Positions 1 to 12,427 of a DNA stretch of 39,528 nucleotides are shown piece by piece. The notes below the pieces were generated by a model, which was given only the letters and a program-made list of their open reading frames with translations, searched no databases and was not told where the DNA came from. The stretch spans positions 1 to 39,528 of the forward strand of contig CALWXR010000027.1 in assembly GCA_944385535.1 (NCBI GenBank), in the 5' to 3' direction. Both the position numbers and the translations under genes were made by a program. Source of the DNA: an uncultured Oscillospiraceae bacterium (GTDB lineage Bacteria; Bacillota; Clostridia; Oscillospirales; Oscillospiraceae). The stretch's first letter is position 1, and each line of letters begins with the position of its first letter.

Positions 1-435
<435 letters not shown>

Positions 436-447
436 GGAGGCTCGAAC

Positions 448-4143
<3,696 letters not shown>

Positions 4144-4148
4144 TCCCG

Positions 4149-4183
4149 AAATGCCCGCCGCTGTAAAGTGGCGGGCATTTTTC
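4149..4183 (+). terminator. Rho-independent terminator after rpoC
   Basis: An 11-bp perfect stem (4149-4159 with 4170-4180, AAATGCCCGCC/GGCGGGCATTT) closes a 10-base loop and is followed by a short T run. It sits 6 bases after the rpoC stop and separates rpoBC from the L7Ae/str genes, which have their own promoter. Confidence 0.85.
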
Positions 4184-4231
4184 CCAAAGGCGGAAAACCC
4201 CGGCCGGGATAAAATTTTTCTCGGAAATTTG

Positions 4232-4259
4232 TTGACAATTTTGAAAAAATGCGTATAAT
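4232..4259 (+). promoter_or_regulatory. Sigma-A promoter for the L7Ae-str genes
   Basis: A perfect -35 TTGACA (4232-4237) and a perfect -10 TATAAT (4254-4259) are separated by 16 bp, in an AT-rich stretch after the rpoC terminator. Transcription would begin around 4266-4270, almost on top of the L7Ae ATG at 4270. Confidence 0.85.
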
Positions 4260-4269
4260 ATCATCTTGT

Positions 4270-4554
4270 ATGGATACAAAAAAGGATTGTAAAATACCGA
4301 AGTGCGGCGATGCGGCTGCCCAATGGGGCGGCAAAGTCGTAGTCGGTATCAAGCAGCTGCGAAAAGCGCTGAACGCAGGCGCCGCCAGACATGTGTTTCT
4401 GGCGGAGGACGCGGACCCCGCCATTACCCAGCCCGTGGCGGAACTGTGCGGGGAACAGAATATCCAGACCACCTGGGTGCCCACCATGGCCGAGCTTGGC
4501 CGGGACTGCGGCATTGAGGTTGGCGCGGCGGCGGCTGCCGTCGTGATCCGTTGA
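4270..4554 (+). CDS. ybxF: L7Ae/YbxF-family ribosomal protein
   Basis: This 94-residue protein belongs to the L7Ae/L30e/S12e/Gadd45 RNA-binding family, the kink-turn binders. The family core is visible from GGKVVVGIKQLRKAL through FLAEDADP to the signature CGIEVGAAAAAVVI at the C-terminus. YbxF-like genes commonly sit between rpoC and rpsL in Firmicutes, as here, and bind kink-turn RNA on the ribosome. ATG 4270 is chosen because the upstream ATG at 4249 lies inside the promoter, and no other ATG, GTG or TTG in frame precedes the conserved core. No ribosome binding site precedes 4270, so translation may be leaderless. The first 20 residues are poorly conserved and contain two Cys. Confidence 0.85.
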   Translation: MDTKKDCKIPKCGDAAAQWGGKVVVGIKQLRKALNAGAARHVFLAEDADPAITQPVAELCGEQNIQTTWVPTMAELGRDCGIEVGAAAAAVVIR

Positions 4555-4601
4555 TTCTATCGGAAGCAATTCCGTAGAATAGATTACCCACCGAACCGGT
4601 G
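4554..4601 (+). promoter_or_regulatory. Two hairpins between L7Ae gene and rpsL
   Basis: An 11-bp stem (ATTCTA 4554-4559 plus CGGAA 4561-4565, pairing with TTCCG 4570-4574 and TAGAAT 4575-4580, one bulged T) is closed by a GCAA tetraloop of the GNRA type and overlaps the stop codon of the L7Ae gene. A second small stem (CACCG 4589-4593 with CGGTG 4597-4601) lies just before the rpsL ribosome binding site. No T run follows, so this is not a normal terminator. A role in processing or ribosomal protein feedback is possible but unproven. Confidence 0.5.
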
Positions 4602-4625
4602 AGAACAAAAGAAAGGAGAAAATTG

Positions 4626-5051
4626 ATGCCTACTTTTAATCAGCTCGTCAGAAATGGCCGTCAGCAGGTGACCTACAAGTCCACCGCTCCCGCTCTGCAG
4701 AGAGGTCTGAACACCTTGGAGAACAAGGCTACCAATCTGCCCTCCCCTCAGAAGCGCGGCGTTTGCACCGCTGTCCGTACCACCACCCCCAAGAAGCCCA
4801 ACTCCGCTCTGCGTAAGATCGCCCGTGTGCGTCTGACCAACGGCATGGAAGTTTCCGCTTACATTCCCGGTGTTGGCCATAATCTGCAGGAACACTCTGT
4901 GGTTCTGATCCGCGGCGGCCGTGTCAAGGACCTGCCCGGCGTTCGTTACCACATCATCCGCGGCACTCTGGATACCCAGGGCGTGCAGAACCGGATGCAG
5001 TCCCGTTCCAAGTACGGCGCGAAGCGCCCCAAGGCCGGCAAGAAGAAGTAA
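4626..5051 (+). CDS. rpsL: 30S ribosomal protein S12
   Basis: This 141-residue protein is S12, the decoding-centre protein of the small subunit. It has the diagnostic [20 protein letters not shown] block and the [17 protein letters not shown] block, which carry the two lysines whose mutation gives streptomycin resistance. Both look wild type here. The insertion after about residue 20 and the basic C-terminal tail are normal for Firmicutes. ATG 4626 is preferred over an upstream in-frame ATG at 4599, because the ribosome binding site (AAAGGAG, about 4612-4618) lies between them and MPTFNQLV is the family's usual N-terminus. It is the first gene of the classical str operon (rpsL, rpsG, fusA, tuf). 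Confidence 0.97.
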   Translation: MPTFNQLVRNGRQQVTYKSTAPALQRGLNTLENKATNLPSPQKRGVCTAVRTTTPKKPNSALRKIARVRLTNGMEVSAYIPGVGHNLQEHSVVLIRGGRVKDLPGVRYHIIRGTLDTQGVQNRMQSRSKYGAKRPKAGKKK

Positions 5052-5215
5052 GAAAAGCCGCCTGATCAAACTTTGATTTTTCCCATGCCCTTTCGCAAGG
5101 CAGATGGCCTTGCCAATGATGGTTTTATATAGATAAAATCCTCTTGGCCAGGCACAACGAAAGTCACACTTTCGAGTACCGATGAAATCATTATATTATG
5201 AAGGAGGGAAGCAAA
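5052..5215 (+). promoter_or_regulatory. Structured rpsL-rpsG intergenic region
   Basis: The 164-base spacer is unusually long for the str operon and holds two good hairpins: GCAAGGC 5095-5101 with GCCTTGC 5107-5113 (5-base loop), and CGAAAGT 5158-5164 with ACTTTCG 5168-5174 (3-base loop). It ends in the AGGAGG box (5202-5207) of rpsG. In Escherichia coli the equivalent spacer is the binding site of S7 for feedback control; the same role here is only inferred from position. Confidence 0.45.
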
Positions 5216-5686
5216 GTGCCCAGAAGAGGTAATGTTCCCAAGAGAGAGGTCCTTCCGGATCCCAATTACAATTCCGTTCTGGTTACCAAGCTCGTAAACA
5301 GCATCATGCTGGACGGCAAGAAGGGTGTTGCCCAGAAGGTTGTCTATGGTGCTTTTGAAATTGTCGAGAACAAGACCGGCAAGAACGGCCTGGAAGTGTT
5401 CCAGCAGGCTATGGAAAACATCATGCCCGCTGTGGAGCTGAAGGCTCGCCGTGTTGGTGGCGCCACCTACCAGGTGCCCATCGAAGTTCGTCCTGACCGC
5501 CGCCAGACCCTGGGTCTGCGTTGGATCACCAACTACTCTCGCGGCCGCAGCGAAAACACCATGAAGGAACGTCTGGCTGCCGAGATCATGGACGCCGCCA
5601 ACAACACCGGCGCATCCGTGAAGAAGCGCGAGGACGTCCACAAGATGGCCGAAGCCAACAAGGCCTTCGCCCATTTCCGTTGGTAA
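5216..5686 (+). CDS. rpsG: 30S ribosomal protein S7
   Basis: This 156-residue protein is S7, the primary assembly protein of the 30S head that contacts E-site tRNA. It begins [16 protein letters not shown] and has the conserved [20 protein letters not shown] block and a typical [14 protein letters not shown] end. The start is the GTG at 5216, eight bases after a perfect AGGAGG. An in-frame ATG at 5198 would place that box inside the coding sequence and add six residues absent from the family. The length is then exactly that usual in the family. It is co-transcribed with fusA, 15 bases downstream. Confidence 0.96.
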   Translation: MPRRGNVPKREVLPDPNYNSVLVTKLVNSIMLDGKKGVAQKVVYGAFEIVENKTGKNGLEVFQQAMENIMPAVELKARRVGGATYQVPIEVRPDRRQTLGLRWITNYSRGRSENTMKERLAAEIMDAANNTGASVKKREDVHKMAEANKAFAHFRW

Positions 5687-5701
5687 TAAAGGAGAACACC
5701 A

Positions 5702-7780
5702 ATGCCTAGACAGTATTCTCTGGAGAATACCAGAAACTTCGGCATCATGGCTCACATCGATGCCGGCAAAACCACTACCACCGAGCGTATTCTTTTCTAC
5801 ACCGGTAAGAACTACAAGATCGGTGAGACGCACGACGGTTCCGCTACCATGGACTGGATGGCTCAGGAGCAGGAGCGTGGTATTACCATCACCTCCGCCG
5901 CCACCACCTGTTTCTGGAAGGGCTGCCGCCTGAACATCATCGACACCCCGGGCCACGTGGACTTCACCGTTGAGGTGGAGCGGTCCCTGCGTGTGCTGGA
6001 CGGCGCTGTCACCGTTCTGTGTGCCAAGGGCGGCGTGGAGCCCCAGACCGAGACCGTTTGGCGTCAGGCCGACGAGTACAAGGTTCCCCGTATGATCTAC
6101 GTGAACAAGATGGACATCATGGGCGCCGATTTCTATCGGGTGCTGCAGATGATCGATGATCGCCTGAAGTGCAACGCGGTTCCCATTCAGCTGCCCATCG
6201 GTTCCGAGGCCTTCTTCAAGGGCAACGTGGATCTGGTCACCATGAAGGCCAACGTCTTTTATGATGAACTGGGTAAGGACGTACGGGTGGAAGAGATCCC
6301 CGAGGACATGGTGGACCTGGCCAACGAGTACCGCGAAAAGCTGATGGACGCCGTTTCCGTGCTGGACGACGACATCGCTATGCTGTACCTGGAAGGCGAG
6401 GAAGTCCCTGTTGAAATGATTAAGGCCTGCATCCGGAAGGCTACCATCGCCAATGAGATAGTGCCCGTGGTTTGCGGCACTTCCTACAAGAACAAGGGTG
6501 TTCAGGAAGTTCTGGACGCCGTTGTAGACTACATGCCCAGCCCCCTGGACAAGAAGGGCATCAAGGGCATTAACCCCGACACCGAGGAAGAGGACTTTCG
6601 TCCCGCTTCCGATGAGGCTCCCTTTTCCGCTCTGGCTTTCAAGATCGCTACCGACCCCTACGTTGGTAAGCTGTGCTACTTCCGTGTATACTCCGGTGTA
6701 CTGGAGAAGGGCACTTCCGTCCTGAACTGCACCAAGGGCCAGAAGGAGCGCATGGGCCGTATTCTGCAGATGCACGCCAACCACCGGGAGGACATCGATG
6801 TGGTCTACGCCGGTGACATCGCCGCCGTCGTGGGTGTGAAGAACACCACCACCGGCGATACCCTGTGCGACGAGAATCATCCCATCATCCTGGAGTCCAT
6901 GGTGTTCCCCGAGCCTGTTATTGAGGTCGCCATCGAGCCCAAGACCAAGGCCGGTCAGGAAAAGATGGGCATCGCTCTGGCCAAGCTGGCGGAGGAAGAT
7001 CCCACCTTCCGGACCTACACCAACAAGGAAACCGGGCAGACCATCATCGCCGGTATGGGCGAGCTGCACCTGGAGATCATTGTGGACCGTCTGCTGCGGG
7101 AATTCAAGGTGGAGGCCAACGTGGGCGCTCCCCAGGTTTCCTACAAGGAGACCATCCGCAAGAGCGTGGAGCAGGATACCAAGTATGCCCGTCAGTCCGG
7201 CGGTAAGGGCCAGTACGGTCACGTTAAGATCCGCGTAGAGCCCAACGAGCCCGGCAAGGGTTACGAGTTCATCAACGCGGTTGTGGGCGGCGCCATTCCC
7301 AAGGAGTATATCCCCGCTGTTGACGCCGGTATTCAGGGCGCCATGGAGGCCGGTGTTCTGGCCGGTTATCCCGTTGTGGACGTGAAGGTCACCCTGTTCG
7401 ACGGCTCCTACCACGAAGTGGACTCCTCCGAAATGGCCTTTAAGATCGCCGGTTCCATGGCGTTCAAGGAAGCCTGCCGGAAGGCCAACCCGGCCATCCT
7501 GGAGCCCATCATGAAGGTCTCCGTCACGGTGCCTGATGAATACATGGGCACTGTCATCGGCGACATCACCGCCCGCCGGGGCAACATCCTGGGCCAGATC
7601 ACCCGTACCGGCGCCGTTCAGGTGGACGCCAACGTGCCTCTGGCGGAGATGTTCGGCTACGCCACCGACCTGCGCAGCAAGACCCAGGGCCGCGGCAACT
7701 ACTCTATGGAGCCCAGCCACAACGCCGAGCTGCCCAAGTCCAAGACCGACGAGATCATCAAGGCCCGTTCCAAGGATTGA
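5702..7780 (+). CDS. fusA: Elongation factor G
   Basis: This 692-residue translational GTPase moves tRNA and mRNA through the ribosome. The G domain shows [12 protein letters not shown] (P-loop) near the N-terminus, the switch-region [13 protein letters not shown] and the NKMD specificity motif. Domains II to V follow, with the conserved [11 protein letters not shown] block of domain IV near residue 500 and the RRGNI region of domain V near 623. The length is normal and there is a single copy in the window. An AAAGGAG box precedes ATG 5702. A weak hairpin follows the stop (about 7781-7803), then a separate promoter for tuf. Confidence 0.98.
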   Translation: MPRQYSLENTRNFGIMAHIDAGKTTTTERILFYTGKNYKIGETHDGSATMDWMAQEQERGITITSAATTCFWKGCRLNIIDTPGHVDFTVEVERSLRVLDGAVTVLCAKGGVEPQTETVWRQADEYKVPRMIYVNKMDIMGADFYRVLQMIDDRLKCNAVPIQLPIGSEAFFKGNVDLVTMKANVFYDELGKDVRVEEIPEDMVDLANEYREKLMDAVSVLDDDIAMLYLEGEEVPVEMIKACIRKATIANEIVPVVCGTSYKNKGVQEVLDAVVDYMPSPLDKKGIKGINPDTEEEDFRPASDEAPFSALAFKIATDPYVGKLCYFRVYSGVLEKGTSVLNCTKGQKERMGRILQMHANHREDIDVVYAGDIAAVVGVKNTTTGDTLCDENHPIILESMVFPEPVIEVAIEPKTKAGQEKMGIALAKLAEEDPTFRTYTNKETGQTIIAGMGELHLEIIVDRLLREFKVEANVGAPQVSYKETIRKSVEQDTKYARQSGGKGQYGHVKIRVEPNEPGKGYEFINAVVGGAIPKEYIPAVDAGIQGAMEAGVLAGYPVVDVKVTLFDGSYHEVDSSEMAFKIAGSMAFKEACRKANPAILEPIMKVSVTVPDEYMGTVIGDITARRGNILGQITRTGAVQVDANVPLAEMFGYATDLRSKTQGRGNYSMEPSHNAELPKSKTDEIIKARSKD

Positions 7781-7817
7781 TTTTCAAGGGTTTTCCCGGA
7801 AAATTCAAAAATTCTTC

Positions 7818-7846
7818 TTGAGTTTCCGCATAAAGTGTAGTATGAT
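7818..7846 (+). promoter_or_regulatory. Promoter for tuf
   Basis: TTGAGT (7818-7823) and TATGAT (7841-7846) are spaced 17 bp apart between fusA and tuf. This gives tuf its own transcription in addition to read-through from the str operon, a common arrangement for this very highly expressed gene. The predicted 5' leader is about 70 bases and AT-rich. Confidence 0.7.
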
Positions 7847-7924
7847 GTGTATGATGTGCGGAAGCGCTCAAACCTTAGCTGTTTAAAAATTCATTTAACA
7901 ATTATAACAGGAGGAATATTTCAA

Positions 7925-9127
7925 ATGGCAAAGCAGAAGTTTGAAAGAAATAAGCCCCACGTTAACATTGGCACCATCGGCCACGTTGACCACGGCAAGA
8001 CCACTCTGACCGCTGCGATCACCAAGTTCCTGGCCATGAAGGGTCAGGCTCAGTTCGAAGCCTACGACTCCATCGACAAGGCTCCCGAAGAGAAGGCGCG
8101 TGGTATCACGATCAACACCGCTCACGTTGAGTACGAGACCGACAAGCGTCACTACGCTCACGTTGACTGCCCGGGCCACGCCGACTATATCAAGAACATG
8201 ATCACCGGTGCCGCTCAGATGGACGGCGCGATCCTGGTTATCGCCGCTACCGACGGCCCCATGGCTCAGACTCGTGAGCACCTGCTGCTGGCCCGTCAGG
8301 TGGGCGTGCCCTATATCGTTGTGTTCCTGAACAAGTGCGACCAGGTTGACGATGAGGAGCTGCTGGAGCTGGTTGAGATGGAAGTCCGCGAGACTCTGTC
8401 CGAGTACGAGTTCCCCGGCGACGACACCCCCATCATCAAGGGTTCCGCTCTGAACGCTCTGATCTCCGAGTCCAACGATCCCAACGCTCCCGAGTTCGCT
8501 TGCATCAAGGAGCTGATGGACGCTGTTGACGACTATATCCCCACTCCCGACCGTAAGGCTGACCAGCCCTTCCTGATGCCCGTTGAGGACGTGTTCACCA
8601 TCTCCGGCCGTGGTACCGTTGCTACCGGCCGTGTGGAGCGTGGCGTTGTCAAGAAGAACGAGCCCGTGGAAATCGTTGGTCTGCGTGAGGACAAGCTGAA
8701 CACCGTCGTCACCGACATCGAAATGTTCCACAAGCTGCTGGACTACGCTGAAGCCGGCGACAACATCGGCGCTCTGCTGCGTGGTATCGACAAGAAGAAC
8801 ATCGAGCGTGGCCAGGTTCTGGCTAAGCCCGGTTCCATCCATCCTCTGACCAAGTTTGCCGGCCAGGTTTACGTCCTGTCCAAGGAAGAAGGCGGCCGTC
8901 ACACCCCCTTCTTCAACAACTACCGTCCTCAGTTCTACTTCCGTACCACCGATGTGACCGGCATCATCTCCCTGCCCGAAGGCACTGAGATGTGCATGCC
9001 CGGCGACAACGTGGTTATGAACGTTGAGCTGATCACCCCCATCGCCATCGAGAAGGGCCTGCGTTTCGCTATCCGTGAAGGCGGCCGTACCGTTGGTTCC
9101 GGCGTTGTTACCGAGATCTACGAATAA
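7925..9127 (+). CDS. tuf: Elongation factor Tu
   Basis: This 400-residue GTPase delivers aminoacyl-tRNA to the ribosome. The motifs [44 protein letters not shown] and NKCD are all present, and domains 2 and 3 end with the usual [14 protein letters not shown]. The start is ATG 7925 ([17 protein letters not shown]), ten bases after AGGAGG at 7909-7914. A longer in-frame ORF begins at 7847 but would include the promoter region. The gene has its own promoter and ends at a strong terminator. In many bacteria rpsJ and the S10 operon follow directly; here they lie about 28 kb away. Confidence 0.98.
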   Translation: MAKQKFERNKPHVNIGTIGHVDHGKTTLTAAITKFLAMKGQAQFEAYDSIDKAPEEKARGITINTAHVEYETDKRHYAHVDCPGHADYIKNMITGAAQMDGAILVIAATDGPMAQTREHLLLARQVGVPYIVVFLNKCDQVDDEELLELVEMEVRETLSEYEFPGDDTPIIKGSALNALISESNDPNAPEFACIKELMDAVDDYIPTPDRKADQPFLMPVEDVFTISGRGTVATGRVERGVVKKNEPVEIVGLREDKLNTVVTDIEMFHKLLDYAEAGDNIGALLRGIDKKNIERGQVLAKPGSIHPLTKFAGQVYVLSKEEGGRHTPFFNNYRPQFYFRTTDVTGIISLPEGTEMCMPGDNVVMNVELITPIAIEKGLRFAIREGGRTVGSGVVTEIYE

Positions 9128-9147
9128 GATCTGATTACAACATTTCT

Positions 9148-9177
9148 CCCCCAGCCCCTGCGGCTGGGGGATTTTTT
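9148..9177 (+). terminator. Rho-independent terminator after tuf
   Basis: A 9-bp GC-rich perfect stem (CCCCCAGCC 9148-9156 with GGCTGGGGG 9162-9170, loop CCTGC) is followed by an A and six T (9172-9177), 20 bases after the tuf stop. It is a textbook terminator and closes the str region. Confidence 0.95.
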
Positions 9178-9227
9178 GGCATTCAAGCAAAGAAATGGTA
9201 AAGAGCGGTGTTTACAATTTATTTTAT

Positions 9228-9255
9228 TTGAGAAACCCGACCTTTGTGATATAAT
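9228..9255 (+). promoter_or_regulatory. Promoter for DUF1538/PII cassette
   Basis: TTGAGA (9228-9233) and a perfect TATAAT (9250-9255) are separated by 16 bp between the tuf terminator and the DUF1538 gene. Transcription would start about 30 bases before the coding sequence. Confidence 0.75.
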
Positions 9256-9296
9256 GTTACCGATAAATGAATTTCACAGAAAAAAGGTGATGACTA

Positions 9297-10820
9297 TTGA
9301 AAGAACTGAAGGCAAAAATTGTGGAAGCTTTGGTTTCGGCACTGCCCATTACCGCCATTGTGTATGTGCTGGCGATGACCCCTCTGTTTTCCTTTTCCAC
9401 CACCGAGCTGATCACATTTACCATCGGCGCGGTGCTGCTGATTTTGGGGATCGGACTGTTCAATCTGGGAGCGGATCTGGCTATGACGCCCATGGGATCC
9501 CATGCGGGTTCCGGCCTGTCCCGGCAGAAACGGCTGGGGCTGCTGCTTGGTGTGTGCTTTGTTCTTGGGGTGCTCATCACCATTGCGGAGCCGGATTTGC
9601 AGGTGCTTGCCAAACAGGTCAGCGCCGTGATGAACAGCACCATGCTTGTGATGGCTGTGGGCGTGGGCGTGGGGGCGTTTCTGATCGTGGCGATTTTGAA
9701 GATCGTGTTCAGAAAGTCTCTTTCCCATATCCTGATGCTGTTTTACATGCTCCTGTTCGGCCTGGCGCTGATCCTGGTGGTTCGGGGCAATGAGAATCTT
9801 CTGCCCCTGGCCTTTGACTCCGGCGGCGTAACCACCGGCCCGATTACGGTGCCCTTCATTATGGCCCTGGGCGTCGGTATTTCCAGCGTGCTGGGCGACC
9901 GGCGAAGCAAGGAAAACAGCTTCGGCCTGGTGGCATTGTGCTCTGTGGGGCCCATTCTGGCTGTGCTGGTGCTGGGAACCTTCTCCAATCAGGATCTGAC
10001 CTATCAGGTGCCGGACTATACGGTGAGCGAGGACATTTTGGGCAGTTATCTGTATACGGCCGCCCATACGGTGAAAGAGGTGGCCCTGGCCCTGGGCATG
10101 ATCGTGGTGTTCTTTATGGTATGCCAGGGGCTGTATTTGAAGCTGCCCAGGAAGCGGCTGAAGCGGATCGCTGTGGGCGTGGGCTTTACCTTTGTGGGCC
10201 TGGTGGTGTTCCTGACCGGCGTGAATGTGGGCTTTATGCCCATCGGCTATAAGCTGGGCTACGAACTGGCCCAGGGAAGTCCCCGATTTCTGGTGGGACT
10301 GGGCCTGGTAATGGGCATTTTGGTGGTGCTGGCGGAGCCTGCAATCCATGTGCTGAATACCCAGGTGGAGGAGGTCACTGGCGGCCTGGTTTCCAAGAGA
10401 TCCATGATGATCGGTTTGTGCGTGGGCGTGGGCGCGTCCATTGCCTTGTCTATGATCCGGGTGATCTTTGACTTCTCCGTGGTGTACTACATCATTCCCG
10501 GCTATTTCATCGCCCTGGCCCTTTCTCTGTTTGTGCCTCCGGTATATACCGCAATCGCCTTTGACTCCGGCGGCGTGGCCAGCGGCCCCATGACCTCTAC
10601 CTTCATTCTTCCCTTTGTCACCGGCGTGTGTGTTTGCCTTCAGGGTGCGGACGCGGTGCTTCGGGATGCCTTTGGCGTTGTGGCCCTGGTTGCCATGACG
10701 CCCCTGATCACCATTCAGCTGCTGGGCTTCAAGGGCATCATCGCCGAGCGGGTGAACGAGCGCCGGGCCATGAAGCGGATCCTGGACGCGGACGATCAGC
10801 AGATCATCAATTTCATGTAA
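9297..10820 (+). CDS. DUF1538 family membrane protein, probable transporter
   Basis: This 507-residue polytopic membrane protein matches the DUF1538 family, which has no established substrate. It is an internal duplication. The motif FDSGGVTTGP at residue 173 recurs as FDSGGVASGP at 422, and IAEPDLQVLAKQV near 96 recurs as LAEPAIHVLNTQV near 345, both about 249 residues apart. Two homologous halves with helix-breaking SGGxxxGP signatures suggest an inverted- or tandem-repeat transporter fold. The start is TTG 9297, seven bases after an AAGGTGA box; no in-frame ATG is better placed. Two PII-like genes follow at 13 and 1 bases, implying that transport is controlled by nucleotide or metabolite binding. 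The substrate cannot be told from sequence. Confidence 0.85.
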   Translation: MKELKAKIVEALVSALPITAIVYVLAMTPLFSFSTTELITFTIGAVLLILGIGLFNLGADLAMTPMGSHAGSGLSRQKRLGLLLGVCFVLGVLITIAEPDLQVLAKQVSAVMNSTMLVMAVGVGVGAFLIVAILKIVFRKSLSHILMLFYMLLFGLALILVVRGNENLLPLAFDSGGVTTGPITVPFIMALGVGISSVLGDRRSKENSFGLVALCSVGPILAVLVLGTFSNQDLTYQVPDYTVSEDILGSYLYTAAHTVKEVALALGMIVVFFMVCQGLYLKLPRKRLKRIAVGVGFTFVGLVVFLTGVNVGFMPIGYKLGYELAQGSPRFLVGLGLVMGILVVLAEPAIHVLNTQVEEVTGGLVSKRSMMIGLCVGVGASIALSMIRVIFDFSVVYYIIPGYFIALALSLFVPPVYTAIAFDSGGVASGPMTSTFILPFVTGVCVCLQGADAVLRDAFGVVALVAMTPLITIQLLGFKGIIAERVNERRAMKRILDADDQQIINFM

Positions 10821-10833
10821 CAGGAGGTTGCTT

Positions 10834-11202
10834 ATGAATAATACTGTCAATGATTCGGCGATCAAAAAGCTGAAGCTCCTGTTTACCATTGTAGACCGTC
10901 CAAAAGGCGAGTTTTATATGGACGTCATCAGCCAGTTTGACGTGAACTGCCAGCTGGTCATGGCGGGGCAGGGCACTGCCACCTCCGATCTGGTGGAGCT
11001 GCTGGGCCTGGAGCCCCACAAGGCGGTGATCCTCAGTGTGGTTCGGGAGGACATGGTGGATCGGGTGATGAACTGTCTGGAGGATAAGTTCCGGGTGATC
11101 CGTAACGGGAAGGGCGTTTCCTTTGCTGTGCCCTTCAGCAGCGTCATCGGCGTCAATTTGTATCGATTCTTAAGTGATAACCGTATGGGGAGGGAAGTGT
11201 AA
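10834..11202 (+). CDS. PII-like regulatory protein (first)
   Basis: This 122-residue protein has the size and pattern of a PII-like (GlnB-related) signalling protein. An N-terminal strand (LKLLFTIVDR) and helix are followed by a glycine/threonine-rich loop, AGQGTATSDLVELLG, a second strand-helix unit (KAVILSVVREDMVDRVMNCL), and a closing NGKGVSFAVPFSS segment. PII-like proteins form trimers, bind adenine nucleotides between subunits and usually control membrane transporters. Here it lies between the DUF1538 gene and a second PII-like gene. The start is ATG 10834 with AGGAGG at 10823-10828. The T-loop does not have the uridylylated Tyr context of GlnB, so it is not a standard nitrogen-sensing PII. 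Confidence 0.8.
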   Translation: MNNTVNDSAIKKLKLLFTIVDRPKGEFYMDVISQFDVNCQLVMAGQGTATSDLVELLGLEPHKAVILSVVREDMVDRVMNCLEDKFRVIRNGKGVSFAVPFSSVIGVNLYRFLSDNRMGREV

Positions 11203-11203
11203 T

Positions 11204-11551
11204 ATGAGAACAGACAATCATGAAGTGATCTTTGCCATCGTCAACTCCGGCTTTGCCGAGGATGTGATGGACATTGCCCGGGAACACGGCGCCCGGGGCG
11301 GCACCATTTTGAATGCCAGAGGCGTGGTTCGGGAGGACGCCGCCGCCTTCTTCGGCATTACCCTCCACCAGGACAAGGAGATTTTGATGATTGTGGTGGA
11401 AAAGGAGGTCCGGGATCCGATTCTGAACGCCATCTACAAGGAAATGGGGATGGCGAAAAAGGCCAAGGGCATCGCCTTCTCCCTGCCGGTATCCGATGTG
11501 GCCGGATTGGCTGTCCCGGAGGCGGAGCAGGAGAAAAAGGAAGAAGAATAA
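11204..11551 (+). CDS. PII-like regulatory protein (second)
   Basis: This 115-residue protein is a second PII-like regulator, clearly related to but distinct from its upstream neighbour. It has VIFAIVNSGFAEDVMDIARE, then HGARGGTILNARG in the T-loop region, DKEILMIVVEKEV in the second half, and the closing AKGIAFSLPVSDVAG, which matches KGVSFAVPFSSVIG of the first copy. It ends in a charged tail rich in Glu and Lys. ATG 11204 is preceded by a GGGAGG box and begins one base after the previous stop, so the two are translationally linked. Annotation pipelines usually label this type 'P-II family nitrogen regulator'. Regulation of the DUF1538 protein is inferred from gene order only. Confidence 0.82.
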   Translation: MRTDNHEVIFAIVNSGFAEDVMDIAREHGARGGTILNARGVVREDAAAFFGITLHQDKEILMIVVEKEVRDPILNAIYKEMGMAKKAKGIAFSLPVSDVAGLAVPEAEQEKKEEE

Positions 11552-11556
11552 AAAAT

Positions 11557-11595
11557 GCCCCTTTGCCTGAAGCGGTTGGCTTCAGGCAAAGGGGC
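11557..11595 (+). terminator. Strong hairpin terminator after PII cassette
   Basis: A perfect 17-bp stem (11557-11573 with 11579-11595, 5-base loop GGTTG) begins five bases after the stop of the second PII-like gene. The T tract on the plus side is poor (TTAAT), while the 5' side has six A, so the hairpin would terminate best in the minus direction although no minus-strand gene converges on it. Confidence 0.75.
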
Positions 11596-11645
11596 TTAAT
11601 GCCGGCGGAGGGCATATATCCGTACGGAATGGGAGAAAATCAGGT

Positions 11646-12389
11646 ATGGAGTATTTTTTAGACACGGTGGAGACGATCCCGCCGGGAGTGGGATTTTCCC
11701 TGTTTGGCAAAATCCATTGGATGTGGCTGACGGTTTTTATTCTGTTTACAGTGGGAAGCTGCCTGTGGTACCATGGGGCCGGGGCCGAGGCCAGAGCAAA
11801 CTGGGAAAAGGGAATGGCGCTGTTTCTGCTGGGAGATGAGCTGTTCAAAATGGCATGCTTAACAATCGGCCAGCGGTATTTACCGGACTATCTGCCGTTG
11901 CATCTTTGCAGCATCAATATTTTTCTCATTCTTTTTCACAGCAGGAAAAAGAATGAGACGCTGAATCATTTTCTGTATACTGTGGGCATTCCCGGGGCGA
12001 TGGCGGCGCTGCTGTTTCCCAGCTGGGCCGAACTGCCTCTGGGGAACTTTATGCACATCCACAGCTTTACCGTTCACATTCTGCTGGCGGCCTATCCCAT
12101 CGTTCTGGCGGTGAACGGGGTTCTGCGTCCCAGGGCCGGCGGGATTCTGAAATGCCTGGCCCTGCTGCTGGCCATGGCCGCGCCGATCTGTCTGATCAAT
12201 CTATGGCTGGGAACCAACTTTATGTTCCTCATGTGGGCGGAACCGGGGAATCCCCTGTACCTGTTTCAGCAGCTGTGGGGAAGCCATTTGTATGGCTTCC
12301 CGGTGATCATCGCCGGGGTGCTGCTCCTTATGTACCTGCCTCTGGAGCTGATCCGCAAGTACCGGAAGCCTAAGCCTGCCAAAAAATAA
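11646..12389 (+). CDS. YwaF/TIGR02206-family integral membrane protein
   Basis: This 247-residue hydrophobic protein with about six or seven membrane segments resembles the YwaF (TIGR02206) family, whose function is unknown. Family-like signatures are the segment LPLHLCSINIFLILF near residues 82-96, the pair GNFMHIHSFTVHILL in the middle, and the closing segment with GFPVIIAGVLLLMYLPLEL followed by a basic tail. The ribosome binding site is weak (GGGAG about 15 bases upstream). No promoter is obvious in the 50 bases between the preceding hairpin and the start, so expression may depend on read-through. It is transcribed toward the minus-strand rnpB, and a terminator separates them. No metabolic role can be inferred from the neighbours. 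Confidence 0.8.
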   Translation: MEYFLDTVETIPPGVGFSLFGKIHWMWLTVFILFTVGSCLWYHGAGAEARANWEKGMALFLLGDELFKMACLTIGQRYLPDYLPLHLCSINIFLILFHSRKKNETLNHFLYTVGIPGAMAALLFPSWAELPLGNFMHIHSFTVHILLAAYPIVLAVNGVLRPRAGGILKCLALLLAMAAPICLINLWLGTNFMFLMWAEPGNPLYLFQQLWGSHLYGFPVIIAGVLLLMYLPLELIRKYRKPKPAKK

Positions 12390-12390
12390 C

Positions 12391-12424
12391 AAACAGCGCC
12401 GTCCTGAAAAGGGCGGCGCTGTTT
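12391..12424. terminator. Bidirectional terminator between ywaF-like gene and rnpB
   Basis: AAACAGCGCCGTCC (12391-12404) pairs with GGGCGGCGCTGTTT (12411-12424) over 14 bp with one G-U pair and a TGAAAA loop. It begins just after the stop of the membrane protein and three bases from the RNase P RNA 3' end. A/T ends on both sides allow it to serve both converging genes. Confidence 0.88.
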
Positions 12425-12427
12425 ACA

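Noticed and set aside
9176..9793. 205-residue plus-strand ORF overlapping the DUF1538 gene
   Set aside because: It includes the promoter and is out of frame with the clear DUF1538 motifs.
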